In this document: one piece after another, positions 40,045 through 51,300 of the stretch | Layout: the number at the start of each line of letters is the position of its first letter | Numbering within the stretch: position 1 is the stretch's first letter | DNA from: Pelargonium nanum | Lineage: Eukaryota; Streptophyta; Magnoliopsida; Geraniales; Geraniaceae | Reading direction: 5' to 3' | Length of the DNA: 57,803 nucleotides | NCBI GenBank assembly: GCA_036897485.1 | Contig: JAYMTF010000078.1 | Span: 1 to 57,803, forward strand | The notes under the pieces: generated by a model | Database searches by the model: none | What the model saw: the letters and a program-made list of their open reading frames with translations, nothing else | Told to the model about the DNA's origin: nothing | Program-made: the position numbers and the translations under genes

Positions 40045-40282
40045 TTGACCGGCAAATCGAGGTCAAATGTTGGTACGGAGTGTGAACAGAACCGGTGACC
40101 AAGTATTGAAATTCAATGCATGTGTGAGGCTCCCGACAATCTGGTTTCTGGTCGTACGTTCGTGGTCGACGCTTTCATACGTATCGCTGTTACTATCTTA
40201 GTTTGTTTCTTTGACCGTCACTGATTGTGGTGTGAACCGGGTTGCGATACACGTGCGTCTCTATACGGCGAGCCACTTGACT
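40045..40282. promoter_or_regulatory. W-box cluster upstream of WRKY23
   Basis: Four TTGAC(C/T) cores occur at 40045-40050 (+), 40061-40066 (-), 40211-40216 (+) and 40277-40282 (+), 330-570 bp above the start codon. W-boxes are WRKY binding sites, so auto- or cross-regulation is plausible. Confidence 0.5.
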
Positions 40283-41892
40283 CACTCTCCATCACTCGCA
40301 CCATTTTTATTCTTCGTCACTTTCTCGTTTGATTCGTGGGCTCTCCTATTCCATGACACTTGAATTTATGGTCGAATTTGAATGTAAAACAAATTAAATA
40401 TGTAAAAGTTAATCATTTGGTTGAAATAGGGCATTAAATTTAATTTTATAATTTTGTAGAATGCTCTAAATAACATGTCATATTTGAGATAAATTTTAAA
40501 AATAAATGTATACATGATTAATTTGTTATGTTTGTGACACGTCAAACATATATGTGAGGATACTGTCATAAACTAGTATCAAAACTTTGTTCGGTTGATA
40601 TAATGGTGTTAAATTTGTGATTTGTATTTTATTATGTTAAACATGAACGTCTTATTGCATTGTTATTAGATTATGTCACGTTTAAATTTAATATTTAAAC
40701 ATAATTATTCAACATATATATCATGTAAATATTAATTCAAACATATCATGCGATTAATTTCCGACGCAAAAACAGTACATATCGCAAACTATCTACTCTA
40801 ACATTAGGATCAAAATCTTGTAAACGAGTTAATTTCTCTATTTTGTATAGTGGCATTTTATTATTATACAATTAGTATATTGACAAACTATGGATAAATT
40901 AATCGAAATAAAGAAGAGGAACTAATAAAGAATCTGACTTTGTAAGGTGTGAAACAAGTTTGAGAAGAATTGAAGCCTACAATTAGTATAGTCGGTGACG
41001 GTGGTTTGCTTCGTTTCCCTTTTCCGCAAATAAACATCCCAACTAATATTAATATCTTCTTTTTATGTTACAAAAAATATATTAATATCTTCTTTTCACT
41101 TTTTATTACTACCACGTTGATGATAAAAATTACATGCACATGCACGTGTAGTGTGCATCACATGAAAAAGAAAGAAAAAAACAGTCACATTTGTTCTAAA
41201 GTTTGAATAATAAAAAGTTACGAGATTATCTACGACTACGACCACATAAATGTATATATATGTATTAGTTTTATATATGCTTTTTATAGTGTGTTTGTCC
41301 AAAGATTTTGTAATTTTTATTTGTATAAAAAGGCTATACATGCACTGTAATTCATGATCGCAAATTTCTGTAGGCCAAATTAATATATTCTCTTAATTTA
41401 TTATTTCTCAATCAGTCATATACACTGTTATAAATTAGACATATAGTACAACACCTGTGTTTTAAAAAACCTCAAACTTAGCTATAGACTTTGACTACTG
41501 AACATTTTCATAAAAAAAAAATATTTATAAAAAAACTGTCTGCAAGTAAAATCAATTAATATGCTCACCAACTTTCTCTCTTACATTTAATATAAGTTTT
41601 GGTAAATATCATTTTCATACTTTTAGAGGAGTTTACTTATATTATTTGGTATTCTGCCTTAGTATATGTAACCAAACAATAGTAGTTTACCACAGTCACA
41701 TTGGTAGAGAATAGAGTTATTGCTAATTTAGTATAATAAATATTTTTAGATTATAAAGAGCATGAATTAAATTCATGATAAGATAACATATTAAAATTTT
41801 ATTCATATTCACAAAAATAAATTTGTAATTATGAAAATAGAATAATTCAATGGACTTAATTAAGTTTTAGTTTATTTAGACTCATTGTTGTA

Positions 41893-42690
41893 TATATTAT
41901 AGGGTTTGTCTAACCTGTGCAATACTTGCACAGGTTAAGAAGCAATTAATACATAAAATTAACTTCTCTCATTCAGTAATAATGACAGTTTTTTAGTGGG
42001 TAATTAATATGAATTATGAATTGACATTTTTATCCTTTTTACACGAGACATTTGATATTCATGGCTTCTTCTTCTTTTCTTCTTTTTTTCTTTGAAGTAG
42101 GCTTCTTCTTTATCTTACGGCCGCATCTGGTTCGGACCGTTTGGTGTTGCATGTTATGCCGAGGATGAGATGTCAAATGGGAATGATTTGGTTTCCGTTG
42201 TTACCATTAATTAATTATTTAATTTCAAACGGTAAATTACGTACAGATTCACAAAATTTCACCATTCAGAAAAACATGTCAACGAAAATAGACGAACACA
42301 TCTTCAATTCTTCTCTTTTAAGTAGGTTTTTGTTTTTGAAAAACAAGTTTGTTGGAAAATCATTACTATTGAGATTGTGTTTTTTAACCAATAATCTTTT
42401 TCTAAGGCACAAACAAATATGAATTTTGATGTGATTTACATTTCTAGGGACTCAAGAATTGTCCTCAACAATCTTGTTTCGTTCTCGGTGTTCAAGGAAG
42501 TCAGAGTTGGAGAAGAAACCATGAAAGTTTAAAAGAAATAGGTAAGGATAAGAACGTCTTTTCATAGTTTCTATTAATTACCCACTAAAAAAGTTGTCAT
42601 TATTACTCAGATGAAAGAAGTTAATTTTATGTATTAATTGCTTCTTAACCTGTGCAAGTATTGCACAGGTTAGACAAACCCTATATTATA
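41893..42690. mobile_element. Mutator-type (MULE) MITE with 9-bp target duplication
   Basis: The element proper is 41902-42681 (780 bp). It is bounded by perfect 9-bp duplications tatattata at 41893-41901 and 42682-42690, the Mutator hallmark. The terminal inverted repeats start GGGTTTGTCTAACCTGTG and run about 120 bp nearly identical, with weaker similarity to about 145 bp. Each end includes a palindrome, AACCTGTGCA-ATACT-TGCACAGGTT, that could itself fold. The interior (42060-42540) has a higher-complexity segment around 42120-42260 and no transposase. It is therefore non-autonomous, and intact duplications suggest a fairly recent insertion. Confidence 0.9.
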
Positions 42691-45600
42691 TACCTTAATA
42701 TTAATTCATTAAGATTACAATTTTATGAAGCGTACAATATTGTGATAACAAACGTTTATCTTAAAATCGAAATGGTCACTGAAAATATAATATTGGACTA
42801 CTAACGAAAAAATAAGCTCTCAAACGGGATACAAGTTACGAAAAGTTGGCATGAAAATATTATTCCTCATGATCTAATCTACATTTTGTGGGTATAAATC
42901 ACATAAATTAACCATTTTTCATGTCAATTTTGACAAATATAAAAAAAATGACACTTGAAACTTGGAATTTAATCTATTTTACGGGTGCTCAAACTAATAT
43001 AAAACATATATGATCACTATTGTTGTGACAATTCCATAGTTTTATCTTATTTAATTTTTAATATATATAATTAACTAATAAAAAAAAATAAAAAATTGTG
43101 AATACACAACGTACTAAAATTCATTCACAAAACACAATTGACTACGGTGATCGGTCACCATCGTTCACGGGCCGGGATTGATGCGTGATCGTCGGCCGCC
43201 GCCACCCTTTTGGTGCCTAACACGTGTACTGACGTTATGAGGGCCCACGTCTTCTCCATCATGGACCACGTGTTTGATCCTACGGTCATCGCTCATGGAG
43301 TTCATGTACGTAACATACCTACTATATCAACTTAACTGCTGAAGCACCTACGTGTCCATTCTTTTGTCCCTCCTCTTTATTTCCAATTCGTACATTATTA
43401 ATTATACATAACACCTCATCACTTCTTAATCTTACTTAACTCCATTATTAATTATTTAAGTGTTGTGTCCAACGTGGCCTTTCATTCAAATATCTTATTC
43501 TTCCTCTTCTTTTGTCAAATTTATGTTTTTGGTTACTATTATTTTTGGATTCATGAGTGGTCGGTACGTGTATTAATTTTTCACACCGATTAGTACAGGT
43601 GGATCTTTCATAAACGTATGATGACTTCAACTTACACGTTAATTTTTGTATTCACCAAATATTGTATGCACGTTTAATAATATTATTTATATTCTGCACT
43701 GATAAATGTATACAAATCTATCGACGAATGTTAGTGAGAAAAATATTATTCTGTTAATTTTTTTAAAAATGTTAATTTGTTACGTATGCAATTATTATAC
43801 ATAGATTTTTGCACCGAATGTCATTGATAAATGCATGTGATTTTAGTAATTATATGTTAGTTTTTGCACAAACAAATGTATGAAAGTCTATTGATAATTT
43901 TATGCCATTTATGAGCATATTGTTTTATGTGATTTTTAATATATAAATAATAAAGAAACCTGTGACATATAAATGTATATTAATATGGGACTGTTAATGT
44001 TAATACAACAAATAAGGAACTATTTGACTAATTAAAATATGTTGCTTCTTGGATACGTTTGGAGATTTGAAAATAAATAAAATAAAAGTTATTTTGTTTT
44101 ATCGTGAAAAGTCACCATCTTCGATTACCAAACAAACCATGTTTCGGTTTCAGACGCAGTGCCCAAGATTTGACTATGCTCACTACTCACTAGTCCACGC
44201 TGCCACCTATTTTTTTATTTGGCTCCTCAAAATCTTGTCACAATTTTTTTTTTAATTTATCCTGTATTTATTGATTATACTATCACTCCTAGAAGTCATA
44301 ATTTACATTTTAGGACGAATTTGTATTAATAAAAAATAATCTAATTATAAATCTAATTCGTAAAATTTTGAATCCATTCCAATTTGAATTTTGAACAACT
44401 GATAACTCTCATATATAATTTAAATTTTATTATAAAAAGTGCATATTCATAAATTAAATTTGCTCTAAATATTGGTTAGATTTCAATTATGCTTATTCAT
44501 TGGTTTAATGTCATTTAATTTTTGTGAAGTATAAAAATAATCCAAATTTATTATAATAGCTGAAATTTGGATATGTTTTGAAATAAATGAGACCTATTCT
44601 CGTGATAATTAATTTATCACTTTCATTAATATTAATGTTGCTGAAAAACATTTTAGTGGTGGTAAAGATTATAAATTCCACTTGTTGTCTATACTATCTA
44701 CTATTTCGGGTCGTGATTAACGTTTTTATATTTTATTTTTATGAGATTAATGACATGAAATATTAATAAAATTTTATATTATAGAATTTTCAAGTGACTA
44801 AGCAATCAAGATATATACTTGAAAGAGAAAGGAGGAGAGTAGTTATGATCTTATGTGTTCCAAATCATACAAAATAATAAATTTATTTTTATCCATTATA
44901 GGCGAGACACATGATAAAAGTTTGGTAATAGTTTCTAATTTTTATATTTAGATAAGATAATATCCAATTTAATAATTATATATAGTAGATTTGATCCATT
45001 AATCGCTCCATTTCATATAAAGATTCACCAACTTGAACTTACTGTATATAATTTAGTACCATACTAATAAATTAAGCAAACATATCTCTACGCTCTCTTT
45101 AATTCCATTAGAAGAAGAGTAGACCTTCTAGAAAGTTTGACACTATTCTTGTCTCAAAATTTTTGTCTATTTTTAACAAAATTTATATAAAATATATGAC
45201 AATTATTTTTTAATGAATAATAAGGAGTTGTCCATTTATTTATTTTTTAAATGAAATACCAGTAATTTAACGGTTAAAATTGAAATATTTAAAAATAAGA
45301 TTTTTTTTGTCATGTCTACAAATTTAAACGTATAAATTGAAATTACCCTCCATGTCATAATTTTGTAAAAAATATATATAGAAAATAACTTTATATTTTT
45401 TTCACACTTTCAGTTTTATTTATTTATTTGTATATAAAATGATAACATAAATATAAAAATAGTTTTAGAGGTTCAAGATTCATGAAACTACACATCACAT
45501 ACTCACATGGGAATGGAGGATCTAGTCAAAGTAAAACTATATTATAATTTGCTTCATTTGTCTTATTTTGTACCACTTGTTGATTTAATTTTGTAGATTG

Positions 45601-46560
45601 AATATGACTATGTAAGTCAAACTCAAGAGTCAAGAAGATAGAGACAAAAATTATCGAGATACAAGTTTCCTATATTTTATTTTAGATTCCAAATCAAAAT
45701 TTATAAAAAATATATTCATAATTTTGATTAATAATTTATAATTTTGTTAAAAAATACATTTAAAAAAAGAAATTTCAAATAAAAATTTAATATTTTATAA
45801 AACTATGAATTGCAAACCGTATTGTCAATATTTACACTTACGTGTTACATAAATGAATTTATTTATAACGACTTTATTTTGTAAAAGTAAAATATAAAAA
45901 TTTAAATTTACTTATATATCATTGTCTTCCTCCATAACACAAATTAAGCATCTATGTTAAGCTAACAAATTTTTTTATTAATTATTTTCATATAAGAAGA
46001 TTGATTCAAGAAATAAGTTATACAATATAAAATTACAATATGTTTATGGCTCATTATATCTATTCCAACTTTCCACTCCACAACTCAATTATATATACAA
46101 ATCAAAAAAATGGTGGAACCATTGTGAAGCATTTCTAATTACTTCACTCACAATCATGCTTGATTGGTTGCAATAATTTAGATGAAACAATTGATTTATC
46201 AATAATTGGGAGGTGCAAAGGTAGAGAGCACCAAGCAAGTGTCTAAGCAAAGGAAGCTATAGACACATCAACCCATACTTGGGCTAGTACTACCAAATAT
46301 CTATCTATATTGGCAATCTCTAGCAATTCCAATTTTGGTTTGGTGGTCTTGGTATGTCATCTCTTTTATATGCATTAGGAAATTTTTCCTAAATTGCTAA
46401 CCAATGTGCTATTCTATTTCAATCTCCAATCTTCTTTCACAAATCTCCCCCATATCACTAAAGCTTTCACATAAACCAGTACTAAAATTTGTCCAACTTC
46501 AAATCAATCAAATTGTTATTGTACCTCTAGTTGAAAGAATTAAAATTCATCACCATTTGA
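42691..46560. other. AT-rich intergenic DNA
   Basis: No gene, RNA or paired repeat was recognised across nearly 4 kb. The one compositional exception is 43140-43340, which is GC-richer and holds two perfect CACGTG G-boxes (43221 and 43267) plus further ACGT cores. Confidence 0.5.
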
Positions 46561-46569
46561 TATATTAGA

Positions 46570-47010
46570 TGTTGCAAAGTTTTAATATGGTATCTTATAT
46601 GCTTTCGTTTGATTTGTCCACGTATAAGATCGTCTTCGATAATACATGTAAAGTGGAGTGTATCGCACATCAAAAGAATGTGACACATATATGTTGTCGT
46701 CATTCATGCATGGTCGTCCACGTGCAATATCAATTGTGTTCTTCATGTTGCACGTGAAGGAAAATGTTAATATATCCCACAATAAATGAATGTCACCCAT
46801 TTGTGTTGCATTCGCTCCTGGTCCACATGAAAAAAAACAAAATCAATTGTGTACTCAAGCTTGCATGTGACGGTAATTATTAATATTTGTCATGGAGTGC
46901 GTGAAAAATTCATTGCGTTCTTCAATTTAAACATGAACGAGAGTGTTGATGTATCCCATATTCAAAGAATTTGATTCGTATGTGTTGCCTCAAGTTTTCG
47001 TCAACGTGTA
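46570..47010. repeat. Degenerate tandem repeat
   Basis: The words 'aagaatgtgacacatatatgttg', 'gaatgtcacccatttgtgttgc' and 'aagaatttgattcgtatgtgttg' are related, and each is preceded by a form of 'gttaatatatcccac'. The spacing is irregular, roughly 110-200 bp. They suggest two to three highly decayed copies of one unit. Confidence 0.4.
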
Positions 47011-47024
47011 AGCTTTCTTGAGTC

Positions 47025-47362
47025 GGGGGTCAAATTTACCGTACGAAAATCATGTCGGGCCACACACACCCGTACATCCACGGGTAAAATCCAAAGTCGA
47101 CACAAGGCCCAAGACACGAACTAACCCCATACCCTTAAGTGATATAAGAAAAATGATGGGTTTGGTTTGGGATGGGCCAAGCAAAGCTGAACTAATATTA
47201 ATGTTATAACATGGGCTTGGGCTGGGATGCTTATGGGCCAGATCTCGATAGCTGGGTGGGCCTATGCCTACTACGGCCCACCCTTGGCTCCGCCACTACC
47301 TTTCAGTTTGGGTTTTGATTAATCATACATCCTGAACCTGAAAAACCGAATTGCTAGCTCTA
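47025..47362. repeat. Possible partial hAT-type element
   Basis: The segment ends AACCGAATTGCTAGCTCTAG, close to the reverse complement of the hAT-family terminus, and its interior has the family's 'gggcccac' and 'cccgtacatcc' text. A left terminus is not visible. Confidence 0.3.
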
Positions 47363-47594
47363 GCCAGATCTAGTGTCATTGCTAATAAAAGAAAGTCTTT
47401 GAACTTATATATTGGACTAGAAGAAGACCTACAAGTAAGGTGATGGGCCATTCCATGGGCTAGGCCCAACTTGAAATCAGCCCAAATCAACCAGTCCATT
47501 CAGTTTAGGGCTCGAAACAGAGCACTGAGAATTGAGCGCCAAACAGAGCAACTGTCGCTCTCTCAATCAGCTGAGAAGCGAGGGCGAAACAGAG

Positions 47595-47620
47595 CTCTCT
47601 CTCTCTCTCTCTCTCTCTCT
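47595..47620. repeat. (CT)n microsatellite in SEN2 leader
   Basis: A perfect CT tract in the probable first leader exon of the tRNA-splicing endonuclease gene. TGGGCC elements lie about 130-160 bp upstream (47444-47466). Confidence 0.8.
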
Positions 47621-48090
47621 GACCAGCTTTCAGCTCCTTTACGATCGGAAACCGAAGGTTTGTTGCTTATTTCTGTATTAGAAGATTTAGATACTTGTTG
47701 CTGGTTCAAATTTTGTACCGCTTAGAGTTTTGCATCAGAGCTATTGACTCATTTTGCTGTTTACTTTTGTTTGCTGGATGTTCTGTTGAAATTTATGGAG
47801 TATTTGCAATTTTGAGGCTCTTGTCTTGATCAGATAACTGAATCTATGTTGATTTTCAGGATTTTGAGTTTCAGTTTTTCAGAAATAAGAATTGAAACTG
47901 GATTTGATTTAGTAATTGATGTTCTTTATATATTGCAAATGTTGTGAATATATATACTACATCCGTTCCAAAATGAGTGTTCTTTCTCTTGCATTTTGTC
48001 CCAAGGAAAAATCCTTAAAATAGAACTTTGAACTTTGTAAGAATGAAAGTGATTTGATGTTTTAGGATGATGATGTTGATAGGAATTGAG

Positions 48091-48283
48091 GTAACGTTTG
48101 GATTAGAATTTTTGTTTAGGAATGAAAATCAAGGAGGAGAACGGTAACGAGATTCCCATCCTTTATGTTTGGATTTAAACATTTTGGTCATGAAAATGGC
48201 TTTGTAATGAGAATCTCATTCCCGTACTGATTCTTGATTCCCATTCAAATTCTATTTTTTTTATTACAAATCCAAACGCTACC
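48091..48283. mobile_element. Tourist-like MITE in SEN2 leader intron
   Basis: The 193-bp copy has the best paired termini of the family, GGTAACGTTTGGATTA and AATCCAAACGCTACC. The flanks TGA and TAA are one mismatch from a 3-bp duplication. Confidence 0.7.
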
Positions 48284-48448
48284 TAAAACCTATATGTGAT
48301 GTTGGTGGAGTTTATGCTGTAGATGCTGAGTCATTAGAGTTTATGCTATTCATACTCCTGTGTGTTGTGTTATCTGTTTGAAATTGATGAACTTAATAGA
48401 AGATGAACTCTGAATTTTGAACTATGGTTGATCTTACTGAAGGATACG

Positions 48449-49180
48449 ATGGGGCCACGGTGGAAAGGGAAGGGCTCAGAAGCCAAAGCTCTTGCAGAGC
48501 CCATGTCGAAGATAGTTACACAGCTTCAGGATTCTCTAATACAATCAGACGCTACTGGGTTACTCTCTGGGTTGAGTGTACTTCTTGCAGCAGAACAAGA
48601 GCAAACTGATCTTCTCAACCGTTCATGTTTTGGCCGACCCATTACTACAGTTGACAAGGACAAGCAATGGTTTCAGATGGGTATGGAGGAAGCGTTTTAC
48701 CTATGCTCTTCCCTAAAATGCCTCAAGATAGTCGGTGAAGATAATTGTTCAAAAAATGATGTAGAGCTATGGTTATACATGAAATCTAAGAGAGACACAT
48801 TCCCTCTTTTCTACAAGGCTTATTCTCATCTTCGAGGGAAGAATTGGGTCGTGAGGTCTGGATCTCAATATGGTGTTGACTTTGTTGCTTATCGTCACCA
48901 TCCAGCTTTTGTCCATGCTGAATACGCTGTTCTTGTTATATCAGATGGAGATGGTGAATTAAATGGGCGATTAAGGGTGTGGTCTGATTTCCATTCCACG
49001 ATCAGACTTAGTGGAAGTGTTGCAAAGACTTTGTTAGTTCTTAACATCAATCGAAACGGGGAAGGTACTGTTTCTCCATCTTGTTTGGAGAAGTATACCA
49101 TTGAAGAGCGCACAGTCTCGAGGTGGATTCCAGAACAAAGCCGTGAGGATCAGACTATAGTTGAAAATGAAAAGAAGTAA
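48449..49180 (+). CDS. SEN2: tRNA-splicing endonuclease catalytic subunit SEN2
   Basis: A single coding exon gives 243 residues beginning MGPRWKGKGSEAKALAEPM, matching the start of Arabidopsis SEN1/SEN2. The N-terminal half has LLNRSCFGRP and the KDKQWFQMGMEEAFYL segment. The C-terminal nuclease fold has FYKAYSHLRGKNWVVRSGSQYGVDF. The catalytic triad is complete: Tyr148 in VAYRHHP, His156 in FVHAEYAV (eight residues on, as in human TSEN2) and Lys193 in GSVAKTLL. The C-terminus TVSRWIPEQSRED is also conserved. It cleaves pre-tRNA introns as part of the TSEN heterotetramer. The leader is probably spliced (first exon near 47500-47660, acceptor tactgaag just before the ATG), and its intron has a MITE. 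The in-frame TTG extension to 48428 is rejected. Confidence 0.94.
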   Translation: MGPRWKGKGSEAKALAEPMSKIVTQLQDSLIQSDATGLLSGLSVLLAAEQEQTDLLNRSCFGRPITTVDKDKQWFQMGMEEAFYLCSSLKCLKIVGEDNCSKNDVELWLYMKSKRDTFPLFYKAYSHLRGKNWVVRSGSQYGVDFVAYRHHPAFVHAEYAVLVISDGDGELNGRLRVWSDFHSTIRLSGSVAKTLLVLNINRNGEGTVSPSCLEKYTIEERTVSRWIPEQSREDQTIVENEKK

Positions 49181-49822
49181 GAAATATTTTAGAATTTCTT
49201 GCTTGTTTTATACTTAACGAATTCATTTGTAGAATTTACATGATTAAGTTAAAACTTAATTCCTGTTACATATAATTGTCAATGTGTCATTATAGGATTT
49301 TTTCCCATACAGAACTGATGCTTTATATGAGAGAATTATGTTCTACACGAGTTTCATTCAATTATATGTTTCTCTTGTTGGAAGGAGTTTAGTATCATGC
49401 ATATGAAATATAATTTATTTTTTTACCTTGAATTTAGGTATGGAATTTATTTATAATTTTTCATCCTTTAAAGCCTAGCGTCGAACCCTTTAAGTATATA
49501 TAGTAGATGTGCAAAACATTAGAATACCATGTTGAGCCAACAGTGGCCTAGGCTAGGATATTGCTAGTTCAAACACAAATAGGAAGAATGATAATAAAAA
49601 AAAACATGGAAATTAACACACAATTTTGAAAAGAAAAAGCGACTCAATCAATAGCCTATCACAAAGAATTACACAATAAATTGACCTAATAAGTTTCTAG
49701 TGAAAACATGAATGTTCACGAGCTTCCAAAACCAGCTTCGATGACCATATCAATTAAAATCCAGAAAACAAGAAAGAAATAAAAGAATGATATCGTCCTT
49801 CACAGATGAACGAGTGACCACA

Positions 49823-50230
49823 TCAATCATCGAAGCCTGTTAATTCCTTAACCATAACCTGCATGATCTGTACTCTCATCTGCAAGGACAAAATGTAAGC
49901 AGTTGTCTCCTTAAAGAGCCCATCTACCCCCATAGACTCGCTGTTTGGTACCAGTTTCTTAAGTGTTTTGATCCTTCTAACTATCCCCGTGGCACTACCT
50001 TGCTTCCTAGACTCTCTTTTTTTCTTCAAACCCCTTGTTCTTTGCCTCCGGTTCCTGATAAGGTGTCTACCATTCTGCGCATTCACAACCCTCTTCTGGA
50101 TCTTCTCTCCCTGCCTTGTTCTCTTTGCCTGGTCTTCCAAAACATTGTCCCAGAAGGATTCACTTGATGACTTGCACATCTCCTCATTACCTCTGACCAA
50201 ATCTTTCAAAACATATGAAGAAGCACCCAT
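49823..50230 (-). CDS. UPB1: Atypical bHLH transcription factor, UPBEAT1-like
   Basis: A single exon gives 135 residues (MGASSYVLKDLVRGNEEM...), longer than the roughly 100 residues of Arabidopsis UPBEAT1. The helix-loop-helix RRIKTLKKLVPNSESMGVDGLFKETTAYILSLQMRVQIMQVMVKEL matches UPB1 closely. The basic part (RRQRTRGLKKKRESRKQ) is Lys/Arg rich but lacks the canonical H-E-R residues of E-box binders, as in this atypical subfamily. UPB1 controls the root proliferation/differentiation boundary by repressing peroxidases. Its distance from the WRKY23-like gene mirrors the Arabidopsis neighbour pair At2g47260/At2g47270, but here SEN2 lies between them. Confidence 0.88.
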   Translation of the reverse strand: MGASSYVLKDLVRGNEEMCKSSSESFWDNVLEDQAKRTRQGEKIQKRVVNAQNGRHLIRNRRQRTRGLKKKRESRKQGSATGIVRRIKTLKKLVPNSESMGVDGLFKETTAYILSLQMRVQIMQVMVKELTGFDD

Positions 50231-50510
50231 AGTTTCTCAAACTAAGTTCGAATCAATCGCACCAACTTGTATTGGAGATTATGATAAACAAACTTATTAA
50301 GAATCTTTAGCCCTGTATATGAAATATGGGAACTTCTCTTTAGATATTAGCAGCTTTAGGTGCCCTAAATAATAAGAGAGAAGTGAAAGACTTTTATGCA
50401 TAAATGACAGAAGGTGAGGCCTTTTATATGGAACTTGGGAAATGAGTTGGTGGACATTAAGGATAACATGAACTTATTAAAATGATTTTAAGGGTAGTGG
50501 GGACTACAAT

Positions 50511-50531
50511 ACACACACACACACACACACA
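50511..50531. repeat. (AC)n microsatellite
   Basis: A perfect AC dinucleotide tract followed by atatata, about 280 bp upstream of the UPB1-like start. Confidence 0.8.
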
Positions 50532-50950
50532 TATATAATTTTGTAGAATTAGAAGGGCTCCGAAAGAATTGGGATGAAATGGAGAGAAGGATAAGTGTAG
50601 CAACATCTTTGCTTGGGCATGTTCTCCAAACTCATTAATTGAACATGCAGCCACATGATTCCTTCCTCTTGCAAGCCAACACCTCCCAAACCACCACCCT
50701 CATGACACCTATATCTCCTCAAAACACACTCTGGATGATTCCTCTTTCACTTTCTAAGTTCAATGGATATGCTAAATAATTAAAAGGATGTGAATTTAGG
50801 GTCCTTTTATTTTCCTACTAGCTCCAGCTATATAAATATGGCATATCCACGCCCATAACTTTAGGTTCCTAAACAAGAAACCTACATATGCATATATTAT
50901 GATTACTTGGAATTCTTAAAAACCGGTACTTTTACAATCTTTGTGTTAGG

Positions 50951-51109
50951 TAGAGCTGGTGGTTCAAGTTTTGGGGGTATGCGAGAGGCGCGGGTTTGCG
51001 TGGGGTTTGTCTGACCCACCACCGACCTAAAAATTGATTGGGTCTATTTTATGAGACTCAAAACCCCTGAAAAAGCAGGGCGGGTTTCGGGTCCAAATTG
51101 CCAACTGTA
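50951..51109. mobile_element. hAT-type MITE with 8-bp target duplication
   Basis: The 159-bp element has termini TAGAGCTGGTGG and TTGCCAACTGTA. The flanking octamers gtgttagg (50943-50950) and gtgttagc (51110-51117) match at 7 of 8. Its interior is rich in GGGTTT and GACCCACC. Confidence 0.75.
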
Positions 51110-51141
51110 GTGTTAGCAGAAGTGGAAAGTTTTAGATCTTA

Positions 51142-51297
51142 GGTAACTTTTGGATTAGAACTTTTGTTCAGAAATGAGAATCAAGAATAAGAATAAGATT
51201 TATGTTTGAATTACGGCTTTTTGGTCATGAGAATCACATGATCATACTCGTTCTTGATTCTCATTCCCAATCAAAAACTTTTAATCCCGGCGCTACC
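51142..51297. mobile_element. Tourist-like MITE with TTA duplication
   Basis: The 156-bp element has termini GGTAACTTTTGGATTAG and TAATCCCGGCGCTACC. A perfect TTA lies on each side (51139-51141 and 51298-51300). It sits 25 bp from the end of the hAT duplication at 51117. Confidence 0.75.
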
Positions 51298-51300
51298 TTA

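Noticed and set aside
46570-47010. Repeats with 'gttgatgtatcccat' words suggested the end of a retroelement
   Set aside because: No paired long terminal repeats, primer-binding site or coding remnant could be seen. It is recorded only as a degenerate tandem repeat.
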